Assembly (NCBI GenBank): GCA_050948665.1
Contig: JBMNEH010000001.1
Span: 1,736,001 to 1,800,000 of the forward strand
DNA from: JBMNEH01 sp050948665
GTDB taxonomy: Bacteria; Bacillota; Clostridia; Christensenellales; UMGS416
DNA length: 64,000 nucleotides
Direction: 5' to 3'
Of the stretch, positions 17,267-26,282 are shown one piece after another. Below the pieces are notes generated by a model. That model made no database searches and was not told where the DNA came from. It worked only from the letters and a program-made list of their open reading frames with translations. A program made the position numbers and the translations under genes. How positions within the stretch are numbered: position 1 is the stretch's first letter; each line of letters opens with the position of its first letter.

Positions 17267-18853
17267 TTACTCATACTTTGTCAGTTCTACCCGAAGAACC
17301 TGCGGCAGATAATCCATCCGGCAAACATAGCCCTCATCTCCGTTCAATACCCGGCGACGCTGCCAGACGCCGTCAACATACTTGCCTTCCTCCTTGCGGA
17401 CAAGACCGACCACGCGGGCTTCTCCCAGCTTTGGGGTAAACTTGGCCACACTGCCCACTCCCACAAGGATGAAATTGTCGGCATCTTCCTCGATGATAAA
17501 TCCGCCGGCTATCGGCGCGCCCTCCGGGATACTGGCATCGGGGAAGTTGAAGGCGCCGAATGAACGCACCATCCCGGAACCGTAACTGATTTCCAGGTCG
17601 TATTTCTGCAGGTGAATTACCGTGCCCTGATCATGGAATTGCAGCCAGGCATGTACCCGTCCTTCCGCGCGTGCCTTCAGCAGTAGCTCCGTCATATTCT
17701 GCAGCAGCGTATAGGTCCTGGCAAGAAGCTGACCGGACAGCGTTCCCTGCTGCCTCCTCATCATGGCCGGTCGCAGTTGAGAAGTCAACTGATAATCCGG
17801 GTCTGACGCCAACACCTCCGGCGCCATGATATCTTCAATGGCAAAGGGAGCGAAACACAGTGTATTAAAACCGCCCACGGCATATAGGCAATTAGGAGTG
17901 GCATTGATGGCGCCGGATGTTTCCGGAATAAACAAGGGGTTGCCGGGTACCGCGAATTCCCTGCACCGCTTACCGAAATCCTCAACATAAATGTCCGGCG
18001 CGCAGAAGTCAATGGAAGGTGCGGCGCATTTCCACATCGGGATATTTTTCGCAATCGGGCCCCCGGTGGGGTATGCGCCGGGTGCCGGGGGGTGTTGGTC
18101 GAGCCAGCAGTTCACATACAGGGGAAGCGGATAGATCGCCTTGCCGGCAGATGCAATCTCTTCAACAGCACGACCATAGGTGTATGCCATCAACATTTCA
18201 TGAGAATCTTGGCCGAAAGCCTGCTCCCATGTCCCGGAGACGCCAAAGGTCTCTGCTACCAGGGAAGGCACTTCCGCATCGAACGCCGCCTGCGCTTGCG
18301 GTCCAAAATCCCGCTCGGAATACAGGGTGCCGATTTCATTCTCCACCTGTATGGTAATGACTGTGTGAGTCTCCCCGTCTATCTCCTTTAAACGCTCCAT
18401 CATTCGGATATAGCAAGCTTTATCTGCCGCAACGCCCTCCTTGCAGAAGGGGGATACGACCTCCAAAGGCTTACCGAACTTATCGCGGATCCGGAAGAAG
18501 CGCTTGCTGTCCCGCTTCACCCATCCGGGGACGTACTGGGAAATGCCGTTCTTCCAAAGGCCGAACCAGAGGATTACAAGCCGTATGTTCTCCCGGCGGC
18601 ATTGCTGAATTAGCCCTTCCATGAGAGAGAAGTCGTAAACGCCTTCCTCTGGCTCGCAAAGTTCCCAGTAAACAGGGGCGATCACCGTGTTCATGTTCAG
18701 CGGACGCAATGCGGGCCATACAACATCATCCATATATTCCAGCGAGGAAGAACTGGAGTTATGTATTTCCCCGCCGAGACAGAGGAATGGCTTGTCGTCC
18801 ACCATCAATGTGGCTATACCGTTTTCGCGTTTCAGATAAGGGATCGATGACAT
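17267..18853 (-). CDS. GH35-type beta-galactosidase with DUF5597 C-terminus
   Basis: A 528-residue glycoside hydrolase. The N-terminal two thirds is a TIM barrel: FLCLGGEIHNSS near 23-34 is the family start, VENEIG (about 170) holds the acid/base Glu and FIPETSG (about 317) the nucleophile Glu. The C-terminal ~160 residues match DUF5597, found in GH35-like beta-galactosidases of gut and anaerobic bacteria. There is no signal peptide, so it acts on imported oligosaccharides. Ribosome binding site GGAGGTG. Monocistronic with a palindrome near its promoter. Substrate is likely a beta-galactoside, but galactose specificity is not proven. Confidence 0.85.
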   Translation of the reverse strand: MSSIPYLKRENGIATLMVDDKPFLCLGGEIHNSSSSSLEYMDDVVWPALRPLNMNTVIAPVYWELCEPEEGVYDFSLMEGLIQQCRRENIRLVILWFGLWKNGISQYVPGWVKRDSKRFFRIRDKFGKPLEVVSPFCKEGVAADKACYIRMMERLKEIDGETHTVITIQVENEIGTLYSERDFGPQAQAAFDAEVPSLVAETFGVSGTWEQAFGQDSHEMLMAYTYGRAVEEIASAGKAIYPLPLYVNCWLDQHPPAPGAYPTGGPIAKNIPMWKCAAPSIDFCAPDIYVEDFGKRCREFAVPGNPLFIPETSGAINATPNCLYAVGGFNTLCFAPFAIEDIMAPEVLASDPDYQLTSQLRPAMMRRQQGTLSGQLLARTYTLLQNMTELLLKARAEGRVHAWLQFHDQGTVIHLQKYDLEISYGSGMVRSFGAFNFPDASIPEGAPIAGGFIIEEDADNFILVGVGSVAKFTPKLGEARVVGLVRKEEGKYVDGVWQRRRVLNGDEGYVCRMDYLPQVLRVELTKYE

Positions 18854-18881
18854 AATACACCTCCGTTATTCTCTGTTATAT

Positions 18882-18894
18882 TCGGCAATGCCGA
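18882..18894 (-). promoter_or_regulatory. Operator-like palindrome upstream of GH35 gene
   Basis: TCGGCA-A-TGCCGA lies about 30 bases before the glycosidase start and just upstream, on the minus strand, of a TATAAC box (18875-18880). It could bind a sugar-responsive repressor. Confidence 0.35.
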
Positions 18895-18976
18895 TAATAA
18901 ACCAATATAGTTATTATATACCTATTCCCTTTTGTTTCCCATACCCCCGGTTGACTTTTACATGGAGTATTATGCT

Positions 18977-19001
18977 AAAAAACCCGGCCACTAAAGCCGG
19001 G
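18977..19001 (-). terminator. Terminator of serC-serA
   Basis: On the minus strand CCCGGC, 7-base loop, GCCGGG, then TTTTTT; it lies just past the serA stop. Confidence 0.85.
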
Positions 19002-19014
19002 CATCGGAATAAGT

Positions 19015-20178
19015 TCAGAAAACACTGCGAATACGTATGACGCCTTTGATGTTCCTGAGCGCCGACAATACAGAAGCTCCGGCAGCATCCGCAAGATCAA
19101 ACACGGAATATCCCATATCACCCCGGGATTTGTTGATCATATTCTCAATATTCAGACCGGCAGCTGCCAATACGGTAGTCAACTGACCGATCATATTGGG
19201 GATATTCTGGTGAATTGCGGTAATGCGATGAGCCGTAGAGCGCGGCAATACACAATCAGGCAGGTTGACGGAATGTGTAATATCTCCCCGCTCCAAATAA
19301 TCCCTTATCTGTTCTGCTACCATCGCAGCACAGTTCTCCTCAGACTCCGGGGTAGAAGCGCCTAAATGAGGAATTGTGAGTATGCCGGGAACACCGAGCA
19401 ACTCATCACAGGGAAAATCTGTTACATACCGCCTCACTTTCCCCGAGACCAGAGCTTCCTTGATAGCTGTATTGTCTACCAACTCACCCCTTGCCAGATT
19501 CATCAAAACCACTCCGTCCTTACAATGGAAGAGAAACTCCCGATTGACCATTCCCTTTGTATCCGGCGTCATTGGCGCATGAATGGAAACGTAATCACTT
19601 TGTTCGAGCATCTCATTTTGTGATGTGGCGTGGATGATCCTCCTGGACAAACGCCAAGCAGCGTCTACCGACAAATAGGGATCAAAGCCCACTACCTTCA
19701 TTCTCAACGCGGAAGCTGCATTTGCCACTAAACCGCCTACTGCTCCAAGGCCCATTACTCCCAGCGTCTTTCCGGCTATCTCTGGTCCGATAAACTGACT
19801 CTTCCCCTTCTCTACCAAAGCGGCAACATCGTTCTGCCCCTGCAATCCCTGCGCCCATTGTATCCCGCCGATTATATCCCGGGAAGCCAGTAGTAACCCT
19901 GCTATAGCCAGTTCCATCACAGCATTGGCATTAGCGCCGGGGGTGTTGAAGACCACCACGCCCCGCTTGCTGCATTCCTTGATAGGAATGTTGTTATACC
20001 CTGCGCCTGCCCGTCCGACAGCCAGAAGATTTTCAGGAAAAGGCATCTCCAACAGATTGGCGCTACGAACAATTATGGCGTCGGGATTGAGTATATCATC
20101 CGCAATGGTGTACGAAGTTTCCGTCAAACTCTCCCGAATGACCGGGGAGATAGTGTTTATTGTACGAACTGAAAACAT
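19015..20178 (-). CDS. serA: D-3-phosphoglycerate dehydrogenase
   Basis: A 387-residue NAD-dependent dehydrogenase catalysing the first step of serine synthesis, 3-phosphoglycerate to 3-phosphohydroxypyruvate. GVMGLGAVGG (about 141-150) is the NAD-binding motif; the catalytic Arg/Glu/His region includes NLARGELVD and IPHLGAST. A C-terminal ACT domain (about 315-387, ending RNIKGVIRIRSVF) gives probable serine feedback. This is the short, single-ACT form common in Clostridia. It follows serC by 9 bases with ribosome binding site GGAGGAAAA. Confidence 0.95.
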   Translation of the reverse strand: MFSVRTINTISPVIRESLTETSYTIADDILNPDAIIVRSANLLEMPFPENLLAVGRAGAGYNNIPIKECSKRGVVVFNTPGANANAVMELAIAGLLLASRDIIGGIQWAQGLQGQNDVAALVEKGKSQFIGPEIAGKTLGVMGLGAVGGLVANAASALRMKVVGFDPYLSVDAAWRLSRRIIHATSQNEMLEQSDYVSIHAPMTPDTKGMVNREFLFHCKDGVVLMNLARGELVDNTAIKEALVSGKVRRYVTDFPCDELLGVPGILTIPHLGASTPESEENCAAMVAEQIRDYLERGDITHSVNLPDCVLPRSTAHRITAIHQNIPNMIGQLTTVLAAAGLNIENMINKSRGDMGYSVFDLADAAGASVLSALRNIKGVIRIRSVF

Positions 20179-20187
20179 GTTTTCCTC

Positions 20188-21264
20188 CTACACATGGACA
20201 GCTTCAAAATGAGCCATGAACTCTACCAGCTTCTCTACGCCTTCGATCGGCATCGCATTGTAAATAGAAGCCCGCATTCCGCCGACCAAACGATGCCCCT
20301 TTATATTTACAAGTCCGGCAGCAGCCGCTTCCTTGACAAACAAGGCATCCGTCTCGGGTGAGGGTGTAGTAAATGTCACGTTCATAATGGAGCGGCTCTC
20401 CTTCGACACGGGTGCAATATAGTAGGAGGAAGCGTCCAAGGCATCATAGAGTATTTTGGCCTTGGCCTCATTGATTTTTTCCATTTCCTTTATGCCGCCC
20501 ATATCCAATAACCAACGGAAGGTTAGGCCGGCCATATAAATCGACCAACATGGAGGCGTGTTGTACATAGATTCATGTTCCGCCATCAACCTGTAATTTA
20601 ACATTGCAGGGAGGGACTCCTTACTGCGCTCCAGCAAGTCCCGGCGAATAATTATAATCGTGACTCCTGCGGGGGCGATATTTTTCTGTGCGCCGGCATA
20701 AATCACACCGTACTGTGTTACGTCATAAGGGCGGGACAGTATGCAACTGGAGAGGTCAGCCACCAATGGCACCTTCCCGGTCTGTGGAAGTGTGGGAAAA
20801 TGTGTGCCGAATATAGTATTGTTCAGGGTAATGTGGAAAAAGTCAGCCTCCGGATTGAAGTCTGCCTCGTTCCATTGAGGAATGTGATTATAAGCGGTGT
20901 CTTTTGAGGATGCTACCTCCCTGATTTTCGTGTATTTCCCGGCTTCTTTAATAAAAAGACTGGCAAAATTTCCCGAGTTGATTGCATCCGCACTCCCGTT
21001 GACCGTAAGATTCAAGGGAACCATGCAAAACTGCATAGAAGCACCTCCCTGAAGAAACAATACAGCATAATCCTCGGGAATACACATCAATGTGCGCAAA
21101 TCTGCTTCCGCCTGATGAATGATCTTTTCAAAGGAAGCTGAGCGGTGGCTCATTTCCATAACAGACATACCTGCATTTCCCTGATCCAGTAATTCACACT
21201 GTGCCTGCTCCAGAACCGGGAGCGCTAGGGTAGAAGGACCTGCAGAAAAGTTAAAAACGCGCAT
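20188..21264 (-). CDS. serC: Phosphoserine aminotransferase
   Basis: A 358-residue PLP-dependent class V aminotransferase that makes phosphoserine from 3-phosphohydroxypyruvate and glutamate. It starts MRVFNFSAGPSTLALPVLEQ, typical for SerC; YAGAQKNIAPAG holds the PLP lysine (about 196). The start at 21264 follows AGGAGGG by four bases; an ATG five codons upstream also has a GGAGG and cannot be excluded. First gene of serC-serA. No serB phosphatase is in the window. Confidence 0.95.
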   Translation of the reverse strand: MRVFNFSAGPSTLALPVLEQAQCELLDQGNAGMSVMEMSHRSASFEKIIHQAEADLRTLMCIPEDYAVLFLQGGASMQFCMVPLNLTVNGSADAINSGNFASLFIKEAGKYTKIREVASSKDTAYNHIPQWNEADFNPEADFFHITLNNTIFGTHFPTLPQTGKVPLVADLSSCILSRPYDVTQYGVIYAGAQKNIAPAGVTIIIIRRDLLERSKESLPAMLNYRLMAEHESMYNTPPCWSIYMAGLTFRWLLDMGGIKEMEKINEAKAKILYDALDASSYYIAPVSKESRSIMNVTFTTPSPETDALFVKEAAAAGLVNIKGHRLVGGMRASIYNAMPIEGVEKLVEFMAHFEAVHV

Positions 21265-21352
21265 TTTCCCTCCTGACATTCATGGCCTCCGAATGGAGAC
21301 ACAAACTTTACCCTCCTACTTTATCACGCCCTGCTTAGAAAAACAAGGGAAT

Positions 21353-21381
21353 AGTATACAATCTCCGGAGCTTCTTATGAA
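21353..21381 (-). promoter_or_regulatory. Promoter of serC-serA
   Basis: On the minus strand TTCATA (21376-21381), 17-base spacer containing the palindrome CTCCGGAG, and TATACT (21353-21358), about 90 bases upstream of serC. The rest of the 320-base gap shows no leader RNA or gene. Confidence 0.55.
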
Positions 21382-21585
21382 ATAACGAGTATGGATGATT
21401 TCGGAATCAAACAGTCAGTTAACTCGCCTGCCAGGCCGGTCATGTATGCGCTCCTAATTACAACAATTAGCAGGAATGAGGTTTCCGATATGTTTCTATC
21501 CTTGTCGTTTGGAGTATCTGCTTTACAGGAAATCCGCTATTAATCATCATTATGTCACTTGTTACTCCTATGAAAGGAGCGGTAT

Positions 21586-21613
21586 GAAAAAGGACAGGCC
21601 ATACCGCCTGCCC
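21586..21613 (-). terminator. Terminator after the coiled-coil gene
   Basis: On the minus strand GGGCAGGC, loop GGTATG, GCCTGTCC (one G-T pair), followed by TTTTTC. Confidence 0.8.
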
Positions 21614-21633
21614 TTATCTTTATCTTCTGTATA

Positions 21634-22110
21634 TCAGTAACCGCGCATCTGACTCCGATTGGTACGGACCATCTCCAATTGTTTGGATATATATGTCTCC
21701 AGATCTGCCAGAATATCCCCAACATATTCATTCCCAGAACGGCGAATTTCGTCAGCCGCATTCTGCGCCTGTTCCACGGTCGCTTGCGCATAGGCATTAG
21801 CTTTCCGGGCAACTTCCGTCTCCTGTACCAGCCTTTCGGACTCTTCATTCGCATGCTGAATCATACGATCAGCATCCGCACGGGCTTGCTCCGTGATCCT
21901 TTCAAATTGCGCTTGAGCATCATTGATGATAGCATCCCGTTGGTTTAAAATACCCTGTGCTTCCTCCAGTTCCCTGGGCAATACCTGCGACAAATCATCG
22001 ATCAAGTTCAACAACTTCTCCTGATCCACTTTGATGTCCGAAGAGAACATCACCCTTGCGCCATTCTCCACTTCTTCCCTGATGTAACTCAGAATTGACG
22101 AGTACTCCAT
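21634..22110 (-). CDS. Coiled-coil protein, unknown function (near coaD)
   Basis: A 158-residue protein, almost entirely charged alpha-helix. Residues about 35-135 form a heptad-rich coiled coil with many Ala/Gln/Glu (ADADRMIQHANEESERLVQE), resembling ATP synthase subunit b or DivIVA-type filaments but without a membrane anchor. Similar genes sit next to coaD in several Clostridia and are automatically named ATPase without evidence. It lies 10 bases after coaD and ends the operon. A structural or cell-division role is a guess. Confidence 0.7.
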   Translation of the reverse strand: MEYSSILSYIREEVENGARVMFSSDIKVDQEKLLNLIDDLSQVLPRELEEAQGILNQRDAIINDAQAQFERITEQARADADRMIQHANEESERLVQETEVARKANAYAQATVEQAQNAADEIRRSGNEYVGDILADLETYISKQLEMVRTNRSQMRGY

Positions 22111-22120
22111 GAGACCCTCC

Positions 22121-22609
22121 CTATTTTTTCCGCTCCAGTCGGAAACGGTTGCTTATAATTCTAATAATCTCCTGCGGCACAAAACCGATAAGGAATCCAC
22201 CGTGCAGTGCCACAGATCGTACAACAGTGGAAGATATGTGTGCATACTCCCCTTTGCAGGGAAAAAACACCGTTTCCACATCCGGGGCAAGCTGGCGGTT
22301 TGCAGCTGCGATCTGCTGCTCAAATTCCAAATCCTGGGCATTACGCAAACCACGAAGAAGCACGGTTGCCTTTCGCTCCTTTGCCAGTTCAACCGTCAGC
22401 CCGGAAAAACTGCATACCTCTACATTATCCAGATCCTCTGTCACCAAGCGAAGCATCTCTACCCTTTCATCAGGAGAAAAGGCGGTACACTTATCGTCAT
22501 TCACCAGGACTGCTACTACCAATGTATCACAAAGGAGGGAGGCCCGCTGAATTAAATCAAGATGACCCAGTGTCGGAGGATCAAAACTACCGGGAAATAA
22601 CCAAATCAA
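22121..22609 (-). CDS. coaD: Phosphopantetheine adenylyltransferase
   Basis: A 162-residue hexameric nucleotidyltransferase making dephospho-CoA from 4'-phosphopantetheine and ATP. GSFDPPTLGH holds the T/HxGH motif, LLRGLRN and ISSTVVRS are the other signatures. The start is TTG (rc of 22607-22609), overlapping the rsmD stop (TTGA) and preceded by AAGGAGG; this gives MIWLFPGSFDPP, the expected length. The frame is open further upstream but that part lies within rsmD. rsmD-coaD adjacency is common in Firmicutes. Confidence 0.95.
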   Translation of the reverse strand: MIWLFPGSFDPPTLGHLDLIQRASLLCDTLVVAVLVNDDKCTAFSPDERVEMLRLVTEDLDNVEVCSFSGLTVELAKERKATVLLRGLRNAQDLEFEQQIAAANRQLAPDVETVFFPCKGEYAHISSTVVRSVALHGGFLIGFVPQEIIRIISNRFRLERKK

Positions 22610-23154
22610 AGGGCTTCCTCCTTCGAATATAACGAAACGGCAACCGAACCGTAACACCGGACGTCCGTTTGTCGGAGAGGTGTTTCTGCAATAAGAGGCA
22701 TGTCCGCAGGATGCTCCACAGCCAAAATACCGCCCTGTTTCAGACAAAGGGGCAATGCTTGAAGCAATTGCGTATACAGCGCATCCTGATAGGGTGGATC
22801 CAGATAAATGAAATCAAAACGCTGTCCAGTCAACCGAACAAGTGTATTCTGCCAATCCCCTGTGTACAGGGCATATCGCTGTCGCTCCGTTCCAAAGCGT
22901 TTCAGGATTTTCTCAATACGGTGTATCATTGCGGCGTCCCGGTCATTGAAAACCACATATGTCGCTCCCCGGCTTAAAGCTTCTAAGCCGATACAGCCGC
23001 TACCGGAAAAGAGGTCCAAAACCCGGCACCCGGAGATTCTGCCGTAAAGAATATTAAATATCGCTTCCCTTACACGATCGGACGTAGGGCGTATGCTACA
23101 GGACTGAGGAATGTCGATTCTTCTACCGCGATATTCTCCAGCGATAATACGCAT
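22606..23154 (-). CDS. rsmD: 16S rRNA (guanine966-N2)-methyltransferase
   Basis: A 182-residue SAM-dependent methyltransferase that modifies G966 of 16S rRNA. It starts MRIIAGEYRGRRIDIP, a family hallmark; VLDLFSGSGCIGLEALSRGA is motif I and FIYLDPPY the catalytic DPPY. An alternative GTG two codons upstream has no room for a ribosome binding site. It is followed by coaD with a 4-base overlap, giving coupled translation. Confidence 0.95.
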   Translation of the reverse strand: MRIIAGEYRGRRIDIPQSCSIRPTSDRVREAIFNILYGRISGCRVLDLFSGSGCIGLEALSRGATYVVFNDRDAAMIHRIEKILKRFGTERQRYALYTGDWQNTLVRLTGQRFDFIYLDPPYQDALYTQLLQALPLCLKQGGILAVEHPADMPLIAETPLRQTDVRCYGSVAVSLYSKEEAL

Positions 23155-23179
23155 CCGCACCCCCCGCTATACGTTTCTT

Positions 23180-23208
23180 ATTGTACACGAATCCTTATCA
23201 ATATGCAA
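23180..23208 (-). promoter_or_regulatory. Promoter of rsmD-coaD-coiled-coil operon
   Basis: On the minus strand TTGCAT (23203-23208), 17-base spacer, TACAAT (23180-23185), about 25 bases before rsmD. Confidence 0.6.
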
Positions 23209-23229
23209 GGAGAATAGCAGATATTTTTG

Positions 23230-23838
23230 TTATTTCTTTTGTTCCGGCTTATGCCCTTTGCGTATCCGCTGGGAGTTGCGCTGAATAACTACCTCAATGT
23301 GACGACGATGCGCTTCTCCTGCTCGATAACCCATACCCACAGCCAGTATGAACCAAGCAACCATGGCAAGGTATACATAAATGGGAATAACGCCGGTGGG
23401 AAAACTGCTGAACAACGTCGTTAGGCAGAAGAACCAATACTTCAACAGAACTTCTATGGAATAAGCGGCTCCTAGGGCACACCAGCGCAACACCTGCATC
23501 ACCAGTATGAAAAGCAGTACGGGAATCTGGGACAGAAACCCGTAGAGGAAGCCTTTCCAAGGGCAAAATGCCTTTGGCAACTCCGTAGAATCCTTTCCGA
23601 GATTTGCGTATTCCTTCTCTGCATTCACCGTGGCGCCCATATCATTGCTGCCCTTTATTTTACTGTCCACATACAGGATGTAAAAGTAGATGCCCAGTAA
23701 CAGCAGCATTATCGCCCAATGAAAAATATCCACCGCTTCCAGGACACCCAGAGTAGAATACAGTAGAAAATAAGTCATCACCGCAAACAGTACCTGTGCT
23801 ATCAACAGCCGGATCAAAAACCTCCAGTCAAACTTCAT
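23230..23838 (-). CDS. Four-helix membrane protein, unknown
   Basis: A 202-residue protein with four hydrophobic stretches: two near the N-terminus (about 7-25 and 33-53) and two in the C-terminal half (about 90-115 and 140-175). A hydrophilic loop around residues 57-80 separates them. The C-terminus is basic (RRHIEVVIQRNSQRIRKGHK). No family is recognised. It overlaps the 5-FCL gene by 11 bases and has GGAGG before its ATG, so it belongs to the alr operon. The longer upstream frame overlaps 5-FCL further and is not used. Confidence 0.7.
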   Translation of the reverse strand: MKFDWRFLIRLLIAQVLFAVMTYFLLYSTLGVLEAVDIFHWAIMLLLLGIYFYILYVDSKIKGSNDMGATVNAEKEYANLGKDSTELPKAFCPWKGFLYGFLSQIPVLLFILVMQVLRWCALGAAYSIEVLLKYWFFCLTTLFSSFPTGVIPIYVYLAMVAWFILAVGMGYRAGEAHRRHIEVVIQRNSQRIRKGHKPEQKK

Positions 23839-24382
23839 GCTGTGCCTCCAAAAAGGTATTCGGTGTAAGAATGCCCTCAACAGGCATATCAAAGGGTTCT
23901 CTGGGTAATTTACCAACCACCTGGCAGGGGAAGGCTACCGCCCATGCAGTTACGGAGTATGCCGCAAAATAACGATCATAATAACCCCCGCCCTGACCTA
24001 AACGAAAACCGAAGCGATCAACTGCCAAACATGGTGCAAGTATCAGGTCAGGTATACATTCCGGCAGACTCCCATTCGGAACGGGAATACCAAACTTCCC
24101 CTCGGAAAGAGTACTCCTTTCCGACGAAGCAAAATCCATTCTTCCACCTTCCAGGATGCGCGGCCAGCACCAGATTTTTCCGGGCGCAAGCATAAGCAAG
24201 GGCGTGAGATCTGCTTCGCTGTTCATTGGAACGTAGATCCCCACTCTCTCCGCTTTTCGGAAGCAGGACAGTGTTAAGGCTCTCTCACACAGATCCCGGC
24301 TCATGGCTCCTCTTGTTGCTTCTGGGAGTTTTAAACGCCTTAACCGGAAGACGCGCCGTAGATCAGCTTTCCCGGGATTCAT
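23828..24382 (-). CDS. 5-formyltetrahydrofolate cyclo-ligase
   Basis: A 184-residue enzyme converting 5-formyl-THF to 5,10-methenyl-THF with ATP, a folate salvage step. MNPGKADLRRVFRLRRLKLP is the typical N-terminal helix; VGIYVPMNSEADLTPLL, DLILAPCLAVDRFGFRLGQGGGYYDRYFA is the conserved core with the GGGYYDR nucleotide loop. The ATG at 24382 overlaps the end of alr by 20 bases and no strong ribosome binding site is visible, so translation probably depends on coupling. A TTG further upstream is possible. Confidence 0.9.
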   Translation of the reverse strand: MNPGKADLRRVFRLRRLKLPEATRGAMSRDLCERALTLSCFRKAERVGIYVPMNSEADLTPLLMLAPGKIWCWPRILEGGRMDFASSERSTLSEGKFGIPVPNGSLPECIPDLILAPCLAVDRFGFRLGQGGGYYDRYFAAYSVTAWAVAFPCQVVGKLPREPFDMPVEGILTPNTFLEAQHEV

Positions 24383-25487
24383 CTGTGTACAAACGAGGGA
24401 CCCGTTTTCCAATACAGGTCACTACCTCGTAGGAATTGGTGTCCATCCATTCTGCCATCAAATCCGCGGAAATGGACCCCTCCCCGTCTCTGCCCAGCAA
24501 TATAACCTCGTCCAACCGGGCAACACCGGGAATATCTGTTACATCGCACATGCATTGATCCATACAAATACGTCCGACAATCGGGGCCTTATACCCATGG
24601 ATCAGCACATGCCCCTTACCGGACAAACTGCGGCGGTATCCGTCCGCATATCCCACTGGCAGCGTTGCCACCAACATGTTCTTCGGCGCAGTAAAGGTAC
24701 AACCGTATCCAATGGCTTCCCCCGCTGCCACAGGCTTTATATATGCCACCTGGGTTAACCAACGAAGGGCCGGGCGAAGGGTATGTAACGCCGCCTCTCC
24801 GGAGGGGCTGATGCCGTATTGGACAATACCGAGCCGCAGCCATCCGTATGGAGTCGGATCTCTCTCCAATGCCAATGCAGAGTTAGCCAGATGCGTATCC
24901 AACCCAGTGTAACCCCGGGCTGCAATTTGCGCTAAGCCTGCACGGAACAACGTATCCTGGTGCCGGTTATACGCTCCTCCCGGCTGTTCAGCATTGGCAA
25001 GGTGGCTGAATACACCCACAAGGTGAATATGTTGTGCTTCATCCAAGGCATCCAGCAAATGCTCCATCTCCGGACCGGGACGCGCGCCCAAACGATGCAT
25101 TCCTGTCTCAATTTTTATATGCGCTTTAGCTTTCTTGCGTTGGTGAGCAGCTGCCGCGTCCAAGGCGTGGACTCCTTCCGGATCATATACTGTCTGCGTC
25201 AAATCGTACCGTACCACTTCATCATCACCATCATCTGGAGTCGCGCCCAGTATCAAGACTGGCGCTGTTATACCAGCTTCTCGGAGCGCAACGCCCTCCT
25301 CCACAAAAGCTACCGCCAGCATCCCCGCCCCAGCGGACAGAGCCGCTGTAGCCACAGGCACCATACCATGTCCGTAAGCGTCCGCTTTTACAACGGAGAT
25401 TACTCCGGCTTCCGGATGCAGCCGCAAAATTTCTCGTATATTATGTCGGATGGCGGCTAAATCCACCACCACCTTGGTCGCTTTCAA
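24363..25487 (-). CDS. alr: Alanine racemase
   Basis: A 374-residue PLP enzyme converting L-Ala to D-Ala for peptidoglycan. VVKADAYGHG holds the PLP lysine (K34), HLANSALAL is mid-barrel, and GYGCTFTAP / VGYADGYRRSL supply the catalytic Tyr region. The start is a TTG at 25485-25487, six bases after TAAGGAGG, giving MKATKVVVDLAAIRHN, the normal N-terminus. The frame is open for about 80 more codons upstream; this stretch reads protein-like but has no known match and is treated separately. Confidence 0.95.
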   Translation of the reverse strand: MKATKVVVDLAAIRHNIREILRLHPEAGVISVVKADAYGHGMVPVATAALSAGAGMLAVAFVEEGVALREAGITAPVLILGATPDDGDDEVVRYDLTQTVYDPEGVHALDAAAAHQRKKAKAHIKIETGMHRLGARPGPEMEHLLDALDEAQHIHLVGVFSHLANAEQPGGAYNRHQDTLFRAGLAQIAARGYTGLDTHLANSALALERDPTPYGWLRLGIVQYGISPSGEAALHTLRPALRWLTQVAYIKPVAAGEAIGYGCTFTAPKNMLVATLPVGYADGYRRSLSGKGHVLIHGYKAPIVGRICMDQCMCDVTDIPGVARLDEVILLGRDGEGSISADLMAEWMDTNSYEVVTCIGKRVPRLYTDESRES

Positions 25488-25707
25488 ATCCTGCCTCCTT
25501 ATCCCAACGTCGCCGCCCGCTTCCCGGATCAAACCTTGATATTCTTCTCCATGGAAAGTTCCGATGCCTTTGACGGTTAGTCCGTCCCAATACCGGAACC
25601 GGCAAGCTTCCCGCCATATGCGCTCCGCTACGACGTCGAGGCTTATCAAGATAAACCCATTTAAAAAGTTGTTTTCAAATACTATTCCTGGCTCAAGCCC
25701 TGTTGTG
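25488..25707 (-). other. Open in-frame extension between iorB and alr
   Basis: The gap between iorB and alr is 220 bases, and the alr frame remains open across all of it. The translation (for example WREACRFRYWDGLTVKGIGT) has normal codon usage and composition. It has no recognised start with a ribosome binding site and no family match. It may be an eroded gene fragment fused in frame, or chance. Confidence 0.35.
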
Positions 25708-26277
25708 TCAGGTCTGTTCCCATCCAAGCAAAAAGGCTTTCTCGTTTATTTCCTGCGTTTTAGGCGGAACACATGCAACTACTGCCTCCAGCCACAGGGT
25801 TTTATCTCCCTCCATCCGGCGGGCAAGGCAACCCATCATCACGGTATTCACTGCCCTGGCTGTGCCGGCTTTCATCGCCAACACAAGAGCGTCCACCGGA
25901 TGAACGGAAATCTGCCGGCTCTCAAGCTGCCCTAGTATGTTCTCAGGGTAAGCAGCCGCGCCGGTTATCACAGGCATAGACACTATCTTCTGAGTATTGA
26001 CCACCACAGTGCCGCCCGCCTTCATATACTCCACATGTCGCAGGGCTTCCAATTGTTCAAAAGACAACATATAATCCGCCCCGCCCTTCTCTATCAGAGG
26101 GGAGTAGACCTTCTCCCCCATGGAGACATAGGTAACAACGCTTCCTCCCCGCTGAGACATACCATGAACCTCAGAGACCTTGACGTCCAGTCCGGAAAAC
26201 TGCGCTACCTTCCCCAAAACACGGCTTGTAAGCAATGTTCCCTGTCCACCGACACCGGTGATGAGTATCCTTTTCAT
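25708..26277 (-). CDS. iorB: Indolepyruvate ferredoxin oxidoreductase, beta subunit
   Basis: A 189-residue gamma-type 2-oxoacid:ferredoxin oxidoreductase domain. MKRILITGVGGQGTLLTSRV is the hallmark N-terminus and EVHGMSQRGGSVVTYVSMG a conserved motif. With IorA it oxidatively decarboxylates arylpyruvates to aryl-acetyl-CoA, reducing ferredoxin, in aromatic amino acid fermentation. ATG 26277 is favoured; an ATG three codons upstream overlaps the iorA stop but is only one base from the GGGGAGG. Confidence 0.92.
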   Translation of the reverse strand: MKRILITGVGGQGTLLTSRVLGKVAQFSGLDVKVSEVHGMSQRGGSVVTYVSMGEKVYSPLIEKGGADYMLSFEQLEALRHVEYMKAGGTVVVNTQKIVSMPVITGAAAYPENILGQLESRQISVHPVDALVLAMKAGTARAVNTVMMGCLARRMEGDKTLWLEAVVACVPPKTQEINEKAFLLGWEQT

Positions 26278-26282
26278 CTCTC

